A stretch of 8,163 bases of DNA from Thiomonas sp. GTDB lineage: Bacteria; Pseudomonadota; Gammaproteobacteria; Burkholderiales; Burkholderiaceae_C. The stretch covers positions 1 through 8,163 of the forward strand of contig DAIDHU010000423.1 of assembly GCA_027451915.1 (NCBI GenBank), in the 5' to 3' direction. Below are positions 1 through 5,660 of the stretch, one piece after another. Both the position numbers and the translations under genes were made by a program. The notes under the pieces are model-generated. The model did not search any database and was not told the origin of the DNA. It saw only the letters and a program-made list of their open reading frames with translations. The stretch's first letter is position 1; each line of letters starts with the position of its first letter.

Positions 1-1089
1 GGCATCGAGTACCTGTTCATGGGGGTGGTGGGGGGCATCGGTGACCTGTGGGGCGCCGTGCTGGGCTCCTCGCTGTACTCGCTGCTGCGCCAGTGGCTGC
101 AGGACCTGTTGCCGCACCTGCTGGGGCGCAGCGGCAACTTCGAGGGCCTGGCCTTCGGGGTGCTGATGATCCTGATCCTGCAGCGCGCCCCCGAAGGCCT
201 GTGGGCGCGGCTGCGCGCGCTGGGGGCGCGCTGGAACACGGCGGGCTCGCTGCCCCGGCGCCCCGGCGCGCCGGTGCTGGCCGAGCGCGCGCGCCCGGCC
301 GCCGGCGAGGTGGTGTTGCGGGTGCGCGAGCTGAGCAAGCGCTTCGGCGGGCTCATCGCCAACAACGCCATCAGCTTCGAGGTGCGCGCCGGCGAGGTGC
401 TGGCGCTGATCGGGCCCAACGGGGCCGGCAAGAGCACCCTGTTCAACTGCATCTCCCAGGTCGACCGGGCCAGCTCGGGCGAAGTGCATTTCCGCGAGCG
501 CGCGGTGCACCGGCTGGATTCGCGCGCGGTGGCCGCGCTGGGCCTGAGCCGCACCTTCCAGCATGTGCGCCTGCTGCCGCGCATGAGCGTGCTGGACAAC
601 GTGGCGCTGGGCGCGCACTTGCGGGGGCACCACAGTTTCGTGGCCTCGGCCTGGCGCCTGGACCGCGCGCAGGAGGCCTCGATCCAGGCCACCGCCTGGC
701 AGCAACTCGAGCGCTGCGGCCTGGCCGAGCATGCGCACGCGCCGGCGGGCAGCCTGCCGCTGGGCCTGCAGCGGGTGGTGGAGATCGCGCGCGCGCTGGC
801 GACGGACCCCTGCCTGCTGCTGCTGGACGAGCCGGCCGCGGGGCTGCGCTACCTGGAGAAGCGCAACCTGGCGCAGCTGCTCCAGCAGTTGCGCGCGCAG
901 GGCCTGGCCATCCTGCTGGTCGAGCATGACCTGGATTTCGTCATGGGACTTGCCGACCGCGTGGTGGCCATGGACTTCGGGGAGAAGATCGCCGAGGGGC
1001 TGCCGCGCGAGGTGCAGAAGCACCCGGCGGTGATCGAGGCCTACCTGGGCGGGCTCGACGAGCCGGCGCCGCAAGGGGAGGGGGCATGA
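1..1089 (+). CDS. Branched-chain amino acid ABC transporter, LivM permease C-terminus fused to LivG ATPase (5' end outside window)
   Basis: This is the inner-membrane importer subunit that joins a permease to an ATP-hydrolysing domain. The frame is open from base 1, so the start lies upstream; 362 residues are visible. Residues 1-72 resemble the end of LivM (GVVGGIGDLWGAVLG, then a last membrane helix FEGLAFGVLMILIL at 47-60, then an APEGLW end). No stop or new start follows; a linker of about 30 residues rich in Arg, Ala and Pro leads straight into an ABC ATPase. Its Walker A is GPNGAGKST at 138-146, the signature is an altered LPLGLQR at 252-258, Walker B is LLLLDEP with D276/E277, and the H-loop histidine is H309 (VEHD). 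The AAG after Walker B is the usual LivG form. The gene overlaps livF by four bases (ATGA), indicating translational coupling in one operon. The substrate class (leucine/isoleucine/valine, or relatives such as urea or short amides) cannot be fixed here because the binding protein is not in the window. Confidence 0.9.
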   Translation, partial: GIEYLFMGVVGGIGDLWGAVLGSSLYSLLRQWLQDLLPHLLGRSGNFEGLAFGVLMILILQRAPEGLWARLRALGARWNTAGSLPRRPGAPVLAERARPAAGEVVLRVRELSKRFGGLIANNAISFEVRAGEVLALIGPNGAGKSTLFNCISQVDRASSGEVHFRERAVHRLDSRAVAALGLSRTFQHVRLLPRMSVLDNVALGAHLRGHHSFVASAWRLDRAQEASIQATAWQQLERCGLAEHAHAPAGSLPLGLQRVVEIARALATDPCLLLLDEPAAGLRYLEKRNLAQLLQQLRAQGLAILLVEHDLDFVMGLADRVVAMDFGEKIAEGLPREVQKHPAVIEAYLGGLDEPAPQGEGA

Positions 1090-1838
1090 GCGCGCTCGCC
1101 GGGATCGGGACGCAGGATCGGCCGCTGCTGGGCGTGCGAGGCCTGAGCGTGAGCTACGGCAAGGTGCAGGCGCTGCGCGGCGTGGACCTGGAGGTGCCGC
1201 AGGGAAGCATCGTGACCGTGATCGGCCCCAACGGCGCGGGCAAGACCACGCTGCTGGGCGCGGTGATGGGCCTGCTGCGCGCCGGCGGCCAGGTGGTGTT
1301 CGACGGACGCGACCTGGCGCGCGCCGACGCGCAGCAGCGCGTGGAGGCCGGCATCGGGCTGGTGACCGAGAAGCGGGACCTGTTCGGCTCCATGAGCGTG
1401 CACGACAACCTTCTGCTGGGCGCCTTCCGGCGGCGCGACGGGCGCGCGGCGCGCCAGCGCGAGCTCGAGCGGGTGTACGAACTGTTTCCGCGTCTGAAGG
1501 AGCGGCGCGCGCAGGCGGCGCAGACCCTGTCGGGCGGCGAGCGCCAGATGCTGGCTCTGGGGCGCGCGCTGATGGGCGCGCCGCGCCTGCTCATGCTCGA
1601 CGAGCCCAGCCTGGGGCTGGCCCCGCGCATCGTGCGCGAGGTGCTGCACGCGGTGGCGCGATTGCGCGACGCCGGCATGAGCGTGCTGCTGATCGAGCAG
1701 AACGCGCGCGCGGCGCTGCAGGTGGCCGACTTCGGCTACGTGCTGGAGCTGGGCGAGGTGTCCATGCACGGCCCGGCGCGGCAGCTGCTGCACGACCCCA
1801 AGGTGGAAGCCACCTACCTGGGCATGCTCAAGGATTGA
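1086..1838 (+). CDS. livF: Branched-chain amino acid ABC transporter ATP-binding protein LivF
   Basis: This is the second ATPase of the Liv-type importer, which pairs with the LivG domain encoded just upstream to power uptake across the inner membrane. It has 250 residues, normal for LivF (about 235-250). Walker A is GPNGAGKTT at 47-55. The signature LSGGERQ is at 148-154 and is canonical, unlike that of the fused partner. Walker B is LLMLDEPSLGLAP with D172/E173. In the switch position the sequence is IEQN with Q205 instead of histidine, which is usual for LivF. The start is set by the ATGA overlap with the upstream stop, and GGGGAGGGGG-like purines at the end of the upstream gene supply the ribosome site. 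It appears to be the last gene of the operon; a 107-nt gap follows. The pair has one altered and one canonical signature, so the two ATP sites may not be equivalent. Confidence 0.94.
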   Translation: MSALAGIGTQDRPLLGVRGLSVSYGKVQALRGVDLEVPQGSIVTVIGPNGAGKTTLLGAVMGLLRAGGQVVFDGRDLARADAQQRVEAGIGLVTEKRDLFGSMSVHDNLLLGAFRRRDGRAARQRELERVYELFPRLKERRAQAAQTLSGGERQMLALGRALMGAPRLLMLDEPSLGLAPRIVREVLHAVARLRDAGMSVLLIEQNARAALQVADFGYVLELGEVSMHGPARQLLHDPKVEATYLGMLKD

Positions 1839-1945
1839 ATGCTCGGCGTGCAGCGGGCGCGCCGGGCGCGCTCGCATTGCGCCGCGTGGATGTATGCTGG
1901 ACGCTGCCGCGCGGACGACGCGGCCATGCCTTCGAGGACTCCGCC

Positions 1946-3352
1946 ATGAACCATCGTATTGCGCCCGCCGAGCTGCGCCGCGAGGCTCCCGCCGAACTGC
2001 TGCAGCGCCTGGGCGCGCGCTTCGGGGATGCCTTCAGCACCGCGCGCGCGGTGTGCGAGCAGCATGGGCGCGACGAATCCCCCTTCGACGTCGCCCCGCC
2101 TTCGGGCGTGGTGTACTGCGGCAGCACCGAGGACGTGGCCGATGCGGTGCGCCTGTGCGCCGCGCACGCCGTGCCGGTCATCGCCTTCGGCGCCGGCTCC
2201 TCGCTGGAGGGGCAGCTGCTGGCCGTGCAGGGCGGCATCACGCTGGATCTCACGCGCATGAACCAGGTGCTCGAGGTCGCCGCCGAGGACATGCTGGCCA
2301 CCGTGCAGGCCGGGGTGACGCGCCTGCAGCTCAACGAGGAATTGCGCCACAGCGGCCTGCTCTTCCCCATCGATCCCGGTGCCGACGCCACGCTGGGCGG
2401 CATGACCGCCACGCGCGCCAGCGGCACCAATGCCGTGCGCTACGGCACCATGCGCGACAACGTGCTGGCGCTCACCGTGGTCCTGGCCGACGGCCGCGTG
2501 GTGCGCACCGGCACGCGCGCCCGCAAGAGCAGCGCCGGCTACGACCTCACCCGCCTGTTCATCGGCAGCGAGGGCACCCTGGGCATCGTCACCGAGGTCA
2601 CGCTGCGCCTGCATCCGCAGCCGCAGGCGGTGGCCGCGGCGGTGTGCTCCTTTCCCGACGTGGCCAGCGCGGTGGACTGCACCATCGAGCTGATCCAGGC
2701 GGCGGTGCCGATCGCCCGCTGCGAACTCATGGACGAGCACGCGGTGCGCGCGGTCAACGCCCACGACCACCTGGGCCTGCCCGAGCAGCCCCTGCTGCTC
2801 ATGGAATTCCACGGCACTCCGGACGGCGTGCGCGAGCAGGCGCAGACCACGCAGGAAATCGCCGCCGGCCACCAGGGCTCGGACTTCGCCTGGGCGGACA
2901 CGCCGGAGGAGCGCACCCGCTTGTGGAAGGCGCGGCACCACGCCTACCTGTCGGCGCTGCAGACCCGTCCCGGTTGCCGTTGCGTGACCACCGACACCTG
3001 CGTGCCCATCTCGCGCCTGGCCGAGAGCATCAACGACACCGTGGCCGAGGCCGATGCGGCCGGACTGCCGTATTTCGTGGTCGGCCACGTGGGCGATGGC
3101 AATTTCCATGTCGGCTATCTGATCGACCCGCTGCGCCCCGAGGAGCGCGAACTGGCCGAGACCCTCAACGCCAGCCTGGTGCGCCGCGCGCTGCGCCTGG
3201 GGGGCACCTGCACGGGCGAGCATGGCGTGGGCCTGCACAAGCAGGAATTCCTGCGCGAGGAGGCGGGCGAACTGGCCATCGAGCTCATGCGCACGCTCAA
3301 GCAGGCGCTGGACCCGTCGGGCATCCTCAACCCGGGCAAGATCTTTCGCTGA
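1946..3352 (+). CDS. FAD-linked 2-hydroxyacid dehydrogenase, D-lactate dehydrogenase (cytochrome)/GlcD family
   Basis: This is a flavoenzyme of the FAD-binding 4 / FAD-oxidase C family, which oxidises D-lactate, glycolate or other 2-hydroxyacids and passes electrons to a quinone, cytochrome or flavoprotein. The product has 468 residues, typical for the family. The FAD (PCMH-type) domain spans roughly 45-190 and includes GAGSSLEG at about 82-89 and the stretch DPGADATLGGM at 143-153, followed by SGTNAVRYG and GSEGTLGIVTE. The C-terminal cap contains HVGDGNFH at 381-388, whose histidines bind metal in homologues, and GEHGVG at 424-429, and ends in the classic DPSGILNPGKIF. I chose ATG 1946 because GAGGA at 1934-1938 sits 7 nt before it and conserved sequence begins soon after; an in-frame ATG at 1835 would overlap the end of livF and add 37 atypical residues. 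There is no signal peptide. The gene may be read with the liv operon or from its own weak promoter. The exact substrate cannot be told from sequence alone. Confidence 0.92.
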   Translation: MNHRIAPAELRREAPAELLQRLGARFGDAFSTARAVCEQHGRDESPFDVAPPSGVVYCGSTEDVADAVRLCAAHAVPVIAFGAGSSLEGQLLAVQGGITLDLTRMNQVLEVAAEDMLATVQAGVTRLQLNEELRHSGLLFPIDPGADATLGGMTATRASGTNAVRYGTMRDNVLALTVVLADGRVVRTGTRARKSSAGYDLTRLFIGSEGTLGIVTEVTLRLHPQPQAVAAAVCSFPDVASAVDCTIELIQAAVPIARCELMDEHAVRAVNAHDHLGLPEQPLLLMEFHGTPDGVREQAQTTQEIAAGHQGSDFAWADTPEERTRLWKARHHAYLSALQTRPGCRCVTTDTCVPISRLAESINDTVAEADAAGLPYFVVGHVGDGNFHVGYLIDPLRPEERELAETLNASLVRRALRLGGTCTGEHGVGLHKQEFLREEAGELAIELMRTLKQALDPSGILNPGKIFR

Positions 3353-3394
3353 AGAGGCCGCGCCTGCGCCCTTCGCAGCGCCCAGCCCGACGCC

Positions 3395-4096
3395 ATGTGC
3401 GGCCGCTACGTTCTCAAGAGCGCGCCGCGGCGCATCCTGGAGCAGTTCGGCATCGCCGACGCAAGGGGCGAGACCTCGCGCAGCGAGGAGTGGCGCCCGC
3501 GCTTCAATCTGGCTCCGGGACAGTTCGCGCCGGTGCTGCGCGGGGACCCCGAGGGCCTGCGCATGGACCCCATGCGCTGGGGCCTGGTGCCGGCCTGGGC
3601 GCATGACGAGAGCTTCGCGCAGCGCACGGTCAACGCCCGCGGCGAGACGGCCAGCCGGCTGCCGGCCTTTCGCGCGGCCTTCAAGGCGCGGCGCTGCGTC
3701 GTACCGGCCGACGGTTTCTACGAATGGCAGTACGTGCAGGGCAGCGCCCACAAGCAGCCCTGGTACATACACCGCCGCGACGGCGAACTGCTGGCTTTCG
3801 CCGGGTTGTGGGAGCACTGGCAGCCGCGCGGACGCCCGCAGGCCCTGCACAGTTTCACCATCATCACCACCGAGGCCAATGCCTGGATGGCCCCGGTGCA
3901 TGCGCGCATGCCCGCCATCCTCGACGCGGCCGGCGTGAAGGCCTGGCTGGACCCGGCCACCGGGCCCGAAGCCCTGCAGGACCTGCTGGCTCCGGCGCCC
4001 GAGGAGGCTCTGCAGCGCCACCCCGTCGGCCGCGCGGTGGGCAACCCGCGCCAGGACTCGCCGGACTTGCTGGAGCCCGTGGAGCCGGGCGCCTGA
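3395..4096 (+). CDS. yedK: SRAP domain protein (YedK/HMCES family), abasic-site DNA-protein crosslinker
   Basis: SRAP proteins covalently trap abasic sites in single-stranded DNA through a thiazolidine link made by Cys2 after removal of Met1, shielding the lesion at replication forks. All key residues are visible in the 233-residue product: Cys2 in MCGRY, the substrate-binding N80/R82/E84 in VNARGET, E110 in GFYEW, and H169 in VHARMPAIL. They match C2, N75, R77, E105 and H160 of E. coli YedK in order and spacing. The PRFNLAPGQ segment at 35-43 is also typical. The start is certain because Cys2 must directly follow the initiator Met, although no good Shine-Dalgarno precedes it. The gene lies 42 nt after the flavoenzyme stop, close enough for co-transcription, but no functional link is evident. 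I see no LexA-type CTGT-N8-ACAG box upstream, so damage induction is not supported here. Confidence 0.95.
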   Translation: MCGRYVLKSAPRRILEQFGIADARGETSRSEEWRPRFNLAPGQFAPVLRGDPEGLRMDPMRWGLVPAWAHDESFAQRTVNARGETASRLPAFRAAFKARRCVVPADGFYEWQYVQGSAHKQPWYIHRRDGELLAFAGLWEHWQPRGRPQALHSFTIITTEANAWMAPVHARMPAILDAAGVKAWLDPATGPEALQDLLAPAPEEALQRHPVGRAVGNPRQDSPDLLEPVEPGA

Positions 4097-4122
4097 GGCC
4101 TGCATGGGCCCGGGCGTCGCCA

Positions 4123-4140
4123 GCTGGCGCGGGCGCCAGC
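4123..4140 (+). terminator. GC-rich hairpin after the SRAP gene, possible weak terminator
   Basis: GCTGGCG at 4123-4129 and CGCCAGC at 4134-4140 pair perfectly around a CGGG loop, 27 nt after the SRAP stop codon. The sequence that follows (CTGCTTGCGG) is not T-rich, so this is not a standard intrinsic terminator. It could slow polymerase, protect a 3' end, or be chance in GC-rich DNA. Confidence 0.3.
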
Positions 4141-4162
4141 CTGCTTGCGGGATGCCGCGTCA

Positions 4163-4189
4163 CGGACAAGGTCATCCTGGTGCTAAGGT
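4163..4189 (+). promoter_or_regulatory. Candidate promoter of the small lysine-rich protein gene
   Basis: CGGACA at 4163-4168 (4 of 6 matches to a -35 box) and TAAGGT at 4184-4189 (4 of 6 to a -10 box) are 15 nt apart. A TGC just before the -10 gives an extended -10, which can compensate for the short spacer. The predicted start near 4196 would leave a leader of just over 20 nt with the Shine-Dalgarno in it. This is pattern matching only. Confidence 0.33.
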
Positions 4190-4218
4190 GAGAACCCAAC
4201 CGTCAGAGAGGAAGCCTC

Positions 4219-4380
4219 ATGGCCAAACCCAATTACCAGTTCGAGAAGCGCCAGCGCGAGCAGCAGAAAAAGCAGAAGAAAGCCCAAAAGGCCCAGCGCA
4301 AGGCCCAGCCCGCGCCGGCTGCGCCGGACGCGGGCGCGGCGCCGGAACTGCGCGCCACTCCGGAGCCGCGCGCCGAGTAG
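4219..4380 (+). CDS. Small lysine/glutamine-rich conserved protein, 53 residues, function unknown
   Basis: The 53-residue product starts MAKPNYQFEKRQREQQKKQK. Residues 9-30 are a strongly basic Lys/Gln/Arg/Ala run that could form a single helix, and residues 31-53 are Ala/Pro/Glu-rich and likely disordered, with net acidic charge at the end. There is no membrane segment, signal peptide or cysteine. A strong Shine-Dalgarno, GAGG at 4208-4211 within AGAGAGGAAG, is correctly placed before ATG 4219. I recall short proteins with the same MAKPNYQFEKRQRE start annotated as hypothetical in many betaproteobacteria, which supports a real gene; this should be confirmed by search. The charge pattern suggests binding to nucleic acid or ribosomes, but that is inference. 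The gene appears to be monocistronic, and the degraded repeat at 4465-4540 lies downstream. Confidence 0.82.
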   Translation: MAKPNYQFEKRQREQQKKQKKAQKAQRKAQPAPAAPDAGAAPELRATPEPRAE

Positions 4381-4592
4381 GCCGCCGCCATCGTGGGCGC
4401 GAAGGCCATCCCTGGACGGTGCCGCGCCGCGCCTGGCGATCGAACGCGCAATGCAGGATGGGGCGGTGGCCCTCCGCGACCCCAGCGGGCCAGGAACAAC
4501 CCAAAGCCCGGCGACGCATCGAATCGCAGGGCTTCGGGGGTGTGAGAGCCTTGGCGTGGGGGCTCCCGAGCACGGCGGCTTCGACCCCATCG
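4381..4592. other. Non-coding stretch between the small protein gene and the toxin-antitoxin promoter
   Basis: No credible gene is seen on either strand. The stretch holds the upstream copy of the 76-bp repeat (4465-4540) and about 50 nt after it of GC-rich sequence with no tRNA or tRNA fragment. Frames that stay open here have no ribosome site and run through the repeat. Confidence 0.6.
4465..4540. repeat. Upstream copy of 76-bp direct repeat, degraded tRNA-Leu terminator-like element
   Basis: The 76 bases align without gaps to 5375-5450, with 11 differences by my count (65/76 identical) and a constant offset of 910. Shared blocks include GGCCCTCCGCGACCCC and GCGGGCCAGGAACAAC. It keeps a hairpin: AAGCCCGGCGA at 4504-4514 pairs with TCGCAGGGCTT at 4524-4534 around a 9-nt loop, with one G/A mismatch. 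Read on the minus strand, the T-run after the hairpin is broken (TTTGGGTTGTT), so terminator activity is probably weaker than in the other copy. No tRNA lies next to this copy. Confidence 0.8.
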
Positions 4593-4621
4593 TTGCGAAG
4601 GGCAGAGGAAGGGTGTATAAA
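4593..4621 (+). promoter_or_regulatory. Sigma-70-type promoter of the toxin-antitoxin operon
   Basis: TTGCGA at 4593-4598 and TATAAA at 4616-4621 are separated by exactly 17 nt. Each has at least four of six consensus bases, and the AT-rich -10 stands out from the GC-rich surroundings. Transcription would start near 4628, giving a leader of about 27 nt. The -10 box overlaps the first of the tandem repeats, which fits repression by the antitoxin. Confidence 0.68.
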
Positions 4622-4642
4622 CACCTAAACACCTAAACACCC
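4612..4642 (+). promoter_or_regulatory. Three tandem 8-bp repeats plus one inverted half-site, probable antitoxin operator
   Basis: AAACACCT occurs at 4619-4626 and 4627-4634, and AAACACCC at 4635-4642. An inverted half-site GGTGT at 4612-4616 faces ACACC at 4621-4625. The array covers the -10 box, the predicted start and the leader up to the Shine-Dalgarno. Ribbon-helix-helix repressors commonly bind short, closely spaced repeats, the plasmid omega repressor with its 7-bp repeats being a known case. The adjacent gene encodes such a protein, so autoregulation is the natural reading. Confidence 0.62.
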
Positions 4643-4654
4643 CGTGGAAAGACC

Positions 4655-4894
4655 ATGAGCACCGTGCGCTGGAACATCGCCGTTTCGCCGGAGGTGGACC
4701 GGTCTGTGCGCATGTTCCTTGCCGCGCAGGGAGGCGGCCGCAAGGGGGATCTGTCCCGCTTCATCGAGGAGGCCGTGCGAGCCTACCTGCTGGAGCGCGC
4801 CGTCGATCAGGCCAAGACCGCTGCGGCCGGCATGGACCCAACCGAGTTGAACGCCCTCATCGACGAGGCGGTGCAGTGGGCCCGTGAGTCCTGA
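4655..4894 (+). CDS. Ribbon-helix-helix (CopG/VapB-like) antitoxin
   Basis: The 79-residue protein has an N-terminal ribbon-helix-helix pattern: strand VRWNIAVS at about 4-11, helix starting at PEVDRSVRMFLAAQ (12-25), a glycine-rich turn, then a second helix DLSRFIEEAVRAYLLERAV. This fold dimerises and binds DNA. The C-terminal half (about 50-79, ending ALIDEAVQWARES) is a likely flexible segment that wraps the toxin. GGAAAG at 4646-4651 serves as ribosome site. The stop codon overlaps the toxin start as TGATG, giving tight translational coupling, the usual arrangement for an antitoxin and its PIN toxin. Autoregulation through the tandem repeats just upstream is inferred. Third-position base use looks slightly less GC-biased than in the housekeeping neighbours, which could mean lateral acquisition, though this was judged by eye. 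Confidence 0.85.
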   Translation: MSTVRWNIAVSPEVDRSVRMFLAAQGGGRKGDLSRFIEEAVRAYLLERAVDQAKTAAAGMDPTELNALIDEAVQWARES

Positions 4895-5316
4895 TGCGTG
4901 TCATCCTGGACACCAATGTCCTCCTCGGTGCGCTGATCGCTCCCCACGGCCCGCCGGACACGATCTATCGCGCCTGGAGAGCAGCGCGCTTCGATCTCGT
5001 CACCTCGCTGGCGCAACTCGACGAGCTGCGGCGCGCGAGCCGCTATCCGAAGCTCAAGGCCATCGTGCCGGCGCATCGCATCGGCACGATGATCAACAAC
5101 CTGCAGCGCGCCGTCGTCCTGGACACGCTGCCGCCCCTTGCGGGCGGTGTCGAGGCGCACGATCCGAGCGACTCTTTCTTGCTGGCGATGGCCCTGGGCG
5201 CGGAGGCCGACCACCTGGTCACCGGCGACCGTCGCGCCGGTCTGTTGCAACGCGGCTCGTTTGGTCGTACCCGCATCGTCACCCCGGCAGCGTTCTGCGC
5301 CGAAGTGCTTCGATAG
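4894..5316 (+). CDS. PIN-domain ribonuclease toxin (VapC-like, COG1569/TIGR00305 type)
   Basis: PIN toxins are Mg2+-dependent ribonucleases that block growth by cutting tRNA or rRNA when the antitoxin is degraded. The 140-residue product shows the acidic active-site set in order: D6 in ILDTNVLL, E44 in LDEL, D90 and D93 in HDPSD, and D112 in VTGDRR. The DPSDSFLLAMAL...ADHLVTGD signature resembles the 'putative toxin-antitoxin system toxin component, PIN family' group more than classical short VapC. Nothing is truncated and all catalytic acids are present, so the toxin appears active. The ATG shares its A with the antitoxin stop (TGATG), which fixes the start. After the gene there are 58 nt of unremarkable sequence and then the tRNA terminator repeat. 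The RNA target cannot be predicted from sequence. Confidence 0.88.
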   Translation: MRVILDTNVLLGALIAPHGPPDTIYRAWRAARFDLVTSLAQLDELRRASRYPKLKAIVPAHRIGTMINNLQRAVVLDTLPPLAGGVEAHDPSDSFLLAMALGAEADHLVTGDRRAGLLQRGSFGRTRIVTPAAFCAEVLR

Positions 5317-5374
5317 CGGCGGGCCCCGTGGCGCCGGGCTGGTCCATGCGGTCGCGCAGGCTGCGCTCTGTCTT

Positions 5375-5450
5375 GGCGGCCCTCCGCGACCCCCGCGGGC
5401 CAGGAACAACAAAAAGCCCCGCAACTCATGGAATTGCGGGGCTTCGTGGG
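5375..5450. repeat. Downstream copy of 76-bp direct repeat, containing the tRNA-Leu terminator
   Basis: This copy is in the same orientation as the one at 4465-4540. In addition to the terminator hairpin it contains a smaller upstream one: CCGCG and CGCGG around ACCCC at 5383-5397, inside a GGCCC...GGGCC frame. The upstream copy retains this second fold in shorter form. Together the copies bracket 834 bp holding the toxin-antitoxin operon. Confidence 0.8.
5405..5444 (-). terminator. Intrinsic terminator of tRNA-Leu(CAG)
   Basis: On the minus strand, AAGCCCCGCAA and TTGCGGGGCTT (plus-strand 5434-5444 and 5414-5424) form a perfect 11-bp stem with a 9-nt loop. A T-rich tract (TTTTTGTTGTT in total, counting the stem's last T's) follows directly. 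It begins 36 nt past the tRNA 3' end. In the plus direction the hairpin is followed by CGTGGG, so it would be a poor terminator for the toxin gene. Confidence 0.85.
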
Positions 5451-5479
5451 TTCCTGCGGTGATCTGCGAAACCTTGAAT

Positions 5480-5564
<85 letters not shown>

Positions 5565-5574
5565 CAGAAGCGAA

Positions 5575-5602
5575 ACTATAGCAGCTTTTTTGTGCGTGTC
5601 CA
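5575..5602 (-). promoter_or_regulatory. Promoter of tRNA-Leu(CAG)
   Basis: On the minus strand, TGGACA (plus-strand 5597-5602) matches five of six -35 bases and TATAGT (plus-strand 5575-5580) matches five of six -10 bases, with a 16-nt spacer. The mature tRNA starts 10 nt after the -10 box, so the transcript leader is only a few bases. The box lies in the leader region of the divergent rnr gene. Confidence 0.8.
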
Positions 5603-5618
5603 GTATGCTGCGAACAAT
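5589..5618 (+). promoter_or_regulatory. Weak candidate promoter for rnr, overlapping the tRNA promoter
   Basis: TTGTGC at 5589-5594 and AACAAT at 5613-5618 are 18 nt apart, with three and four of six consensus bases. It is the best plus-strand match I could find in the 108-nt gap between the tRNA and rnr, and overlaps the tRNA -35 box. The match is poor. Confidence 0.22.
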
Positions 5619-5660
5619 ACGCGTTGGCGCGGGTCCATCCCGGGGCCGCCGGCGCGACGC

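Noticed and set aside
1893..1898. TATGCT as a -10 box for the dehydrogenase gene
   Set aside because: No acceptable -35 box lies 16-18 nt upstream, and there is no correctly spaced TG for an extended -10.
3364..3378. Small hairpin CTGCG/CGCAG between the dehydrogenase and SRAP genes
   Set aside because: Only 5 bp, no T-run, and such short inverted repeats are common by chance in GC-rich DNA.
1814..4105. A 763-codon open frame on the minus strand opposite the dehydrogenase and SRAP genes
   Set aside because: Its translation is a His/Gly/Ala/Arg-rich string without domains, as expected from the reverse of GC-rich coding sequence; the plus-strand genes have clear catalytic motifs.
4104..4628. 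Open frames through 4104-4636 whose translations contain SPATHRIAGL-like strings resembling another at 5324-5462
   Set aside because: The similarity comes from the non-coding 76-bp repeat being translated in both places; there are no ribosome sites and they overlap the small gene in other frames.
4612..4642. The AAACACC repeats as a CRISPR or plasmid iteron array
   Set aside because: Units are 8 bp, contiguous and without spacers, and no Cas or replication gene is present; the operator explanation fits the position better.
4541..4654. A tRNA fragment or attachment site next to the upstream repeat copy
   Set aside because: Comparison with 5451-5564 shows no similarity beyond the 76-bp repeat, no CCA end or T-loop, and no integrase gene is in the window, so a classical tRNA-targeted island is not supported.
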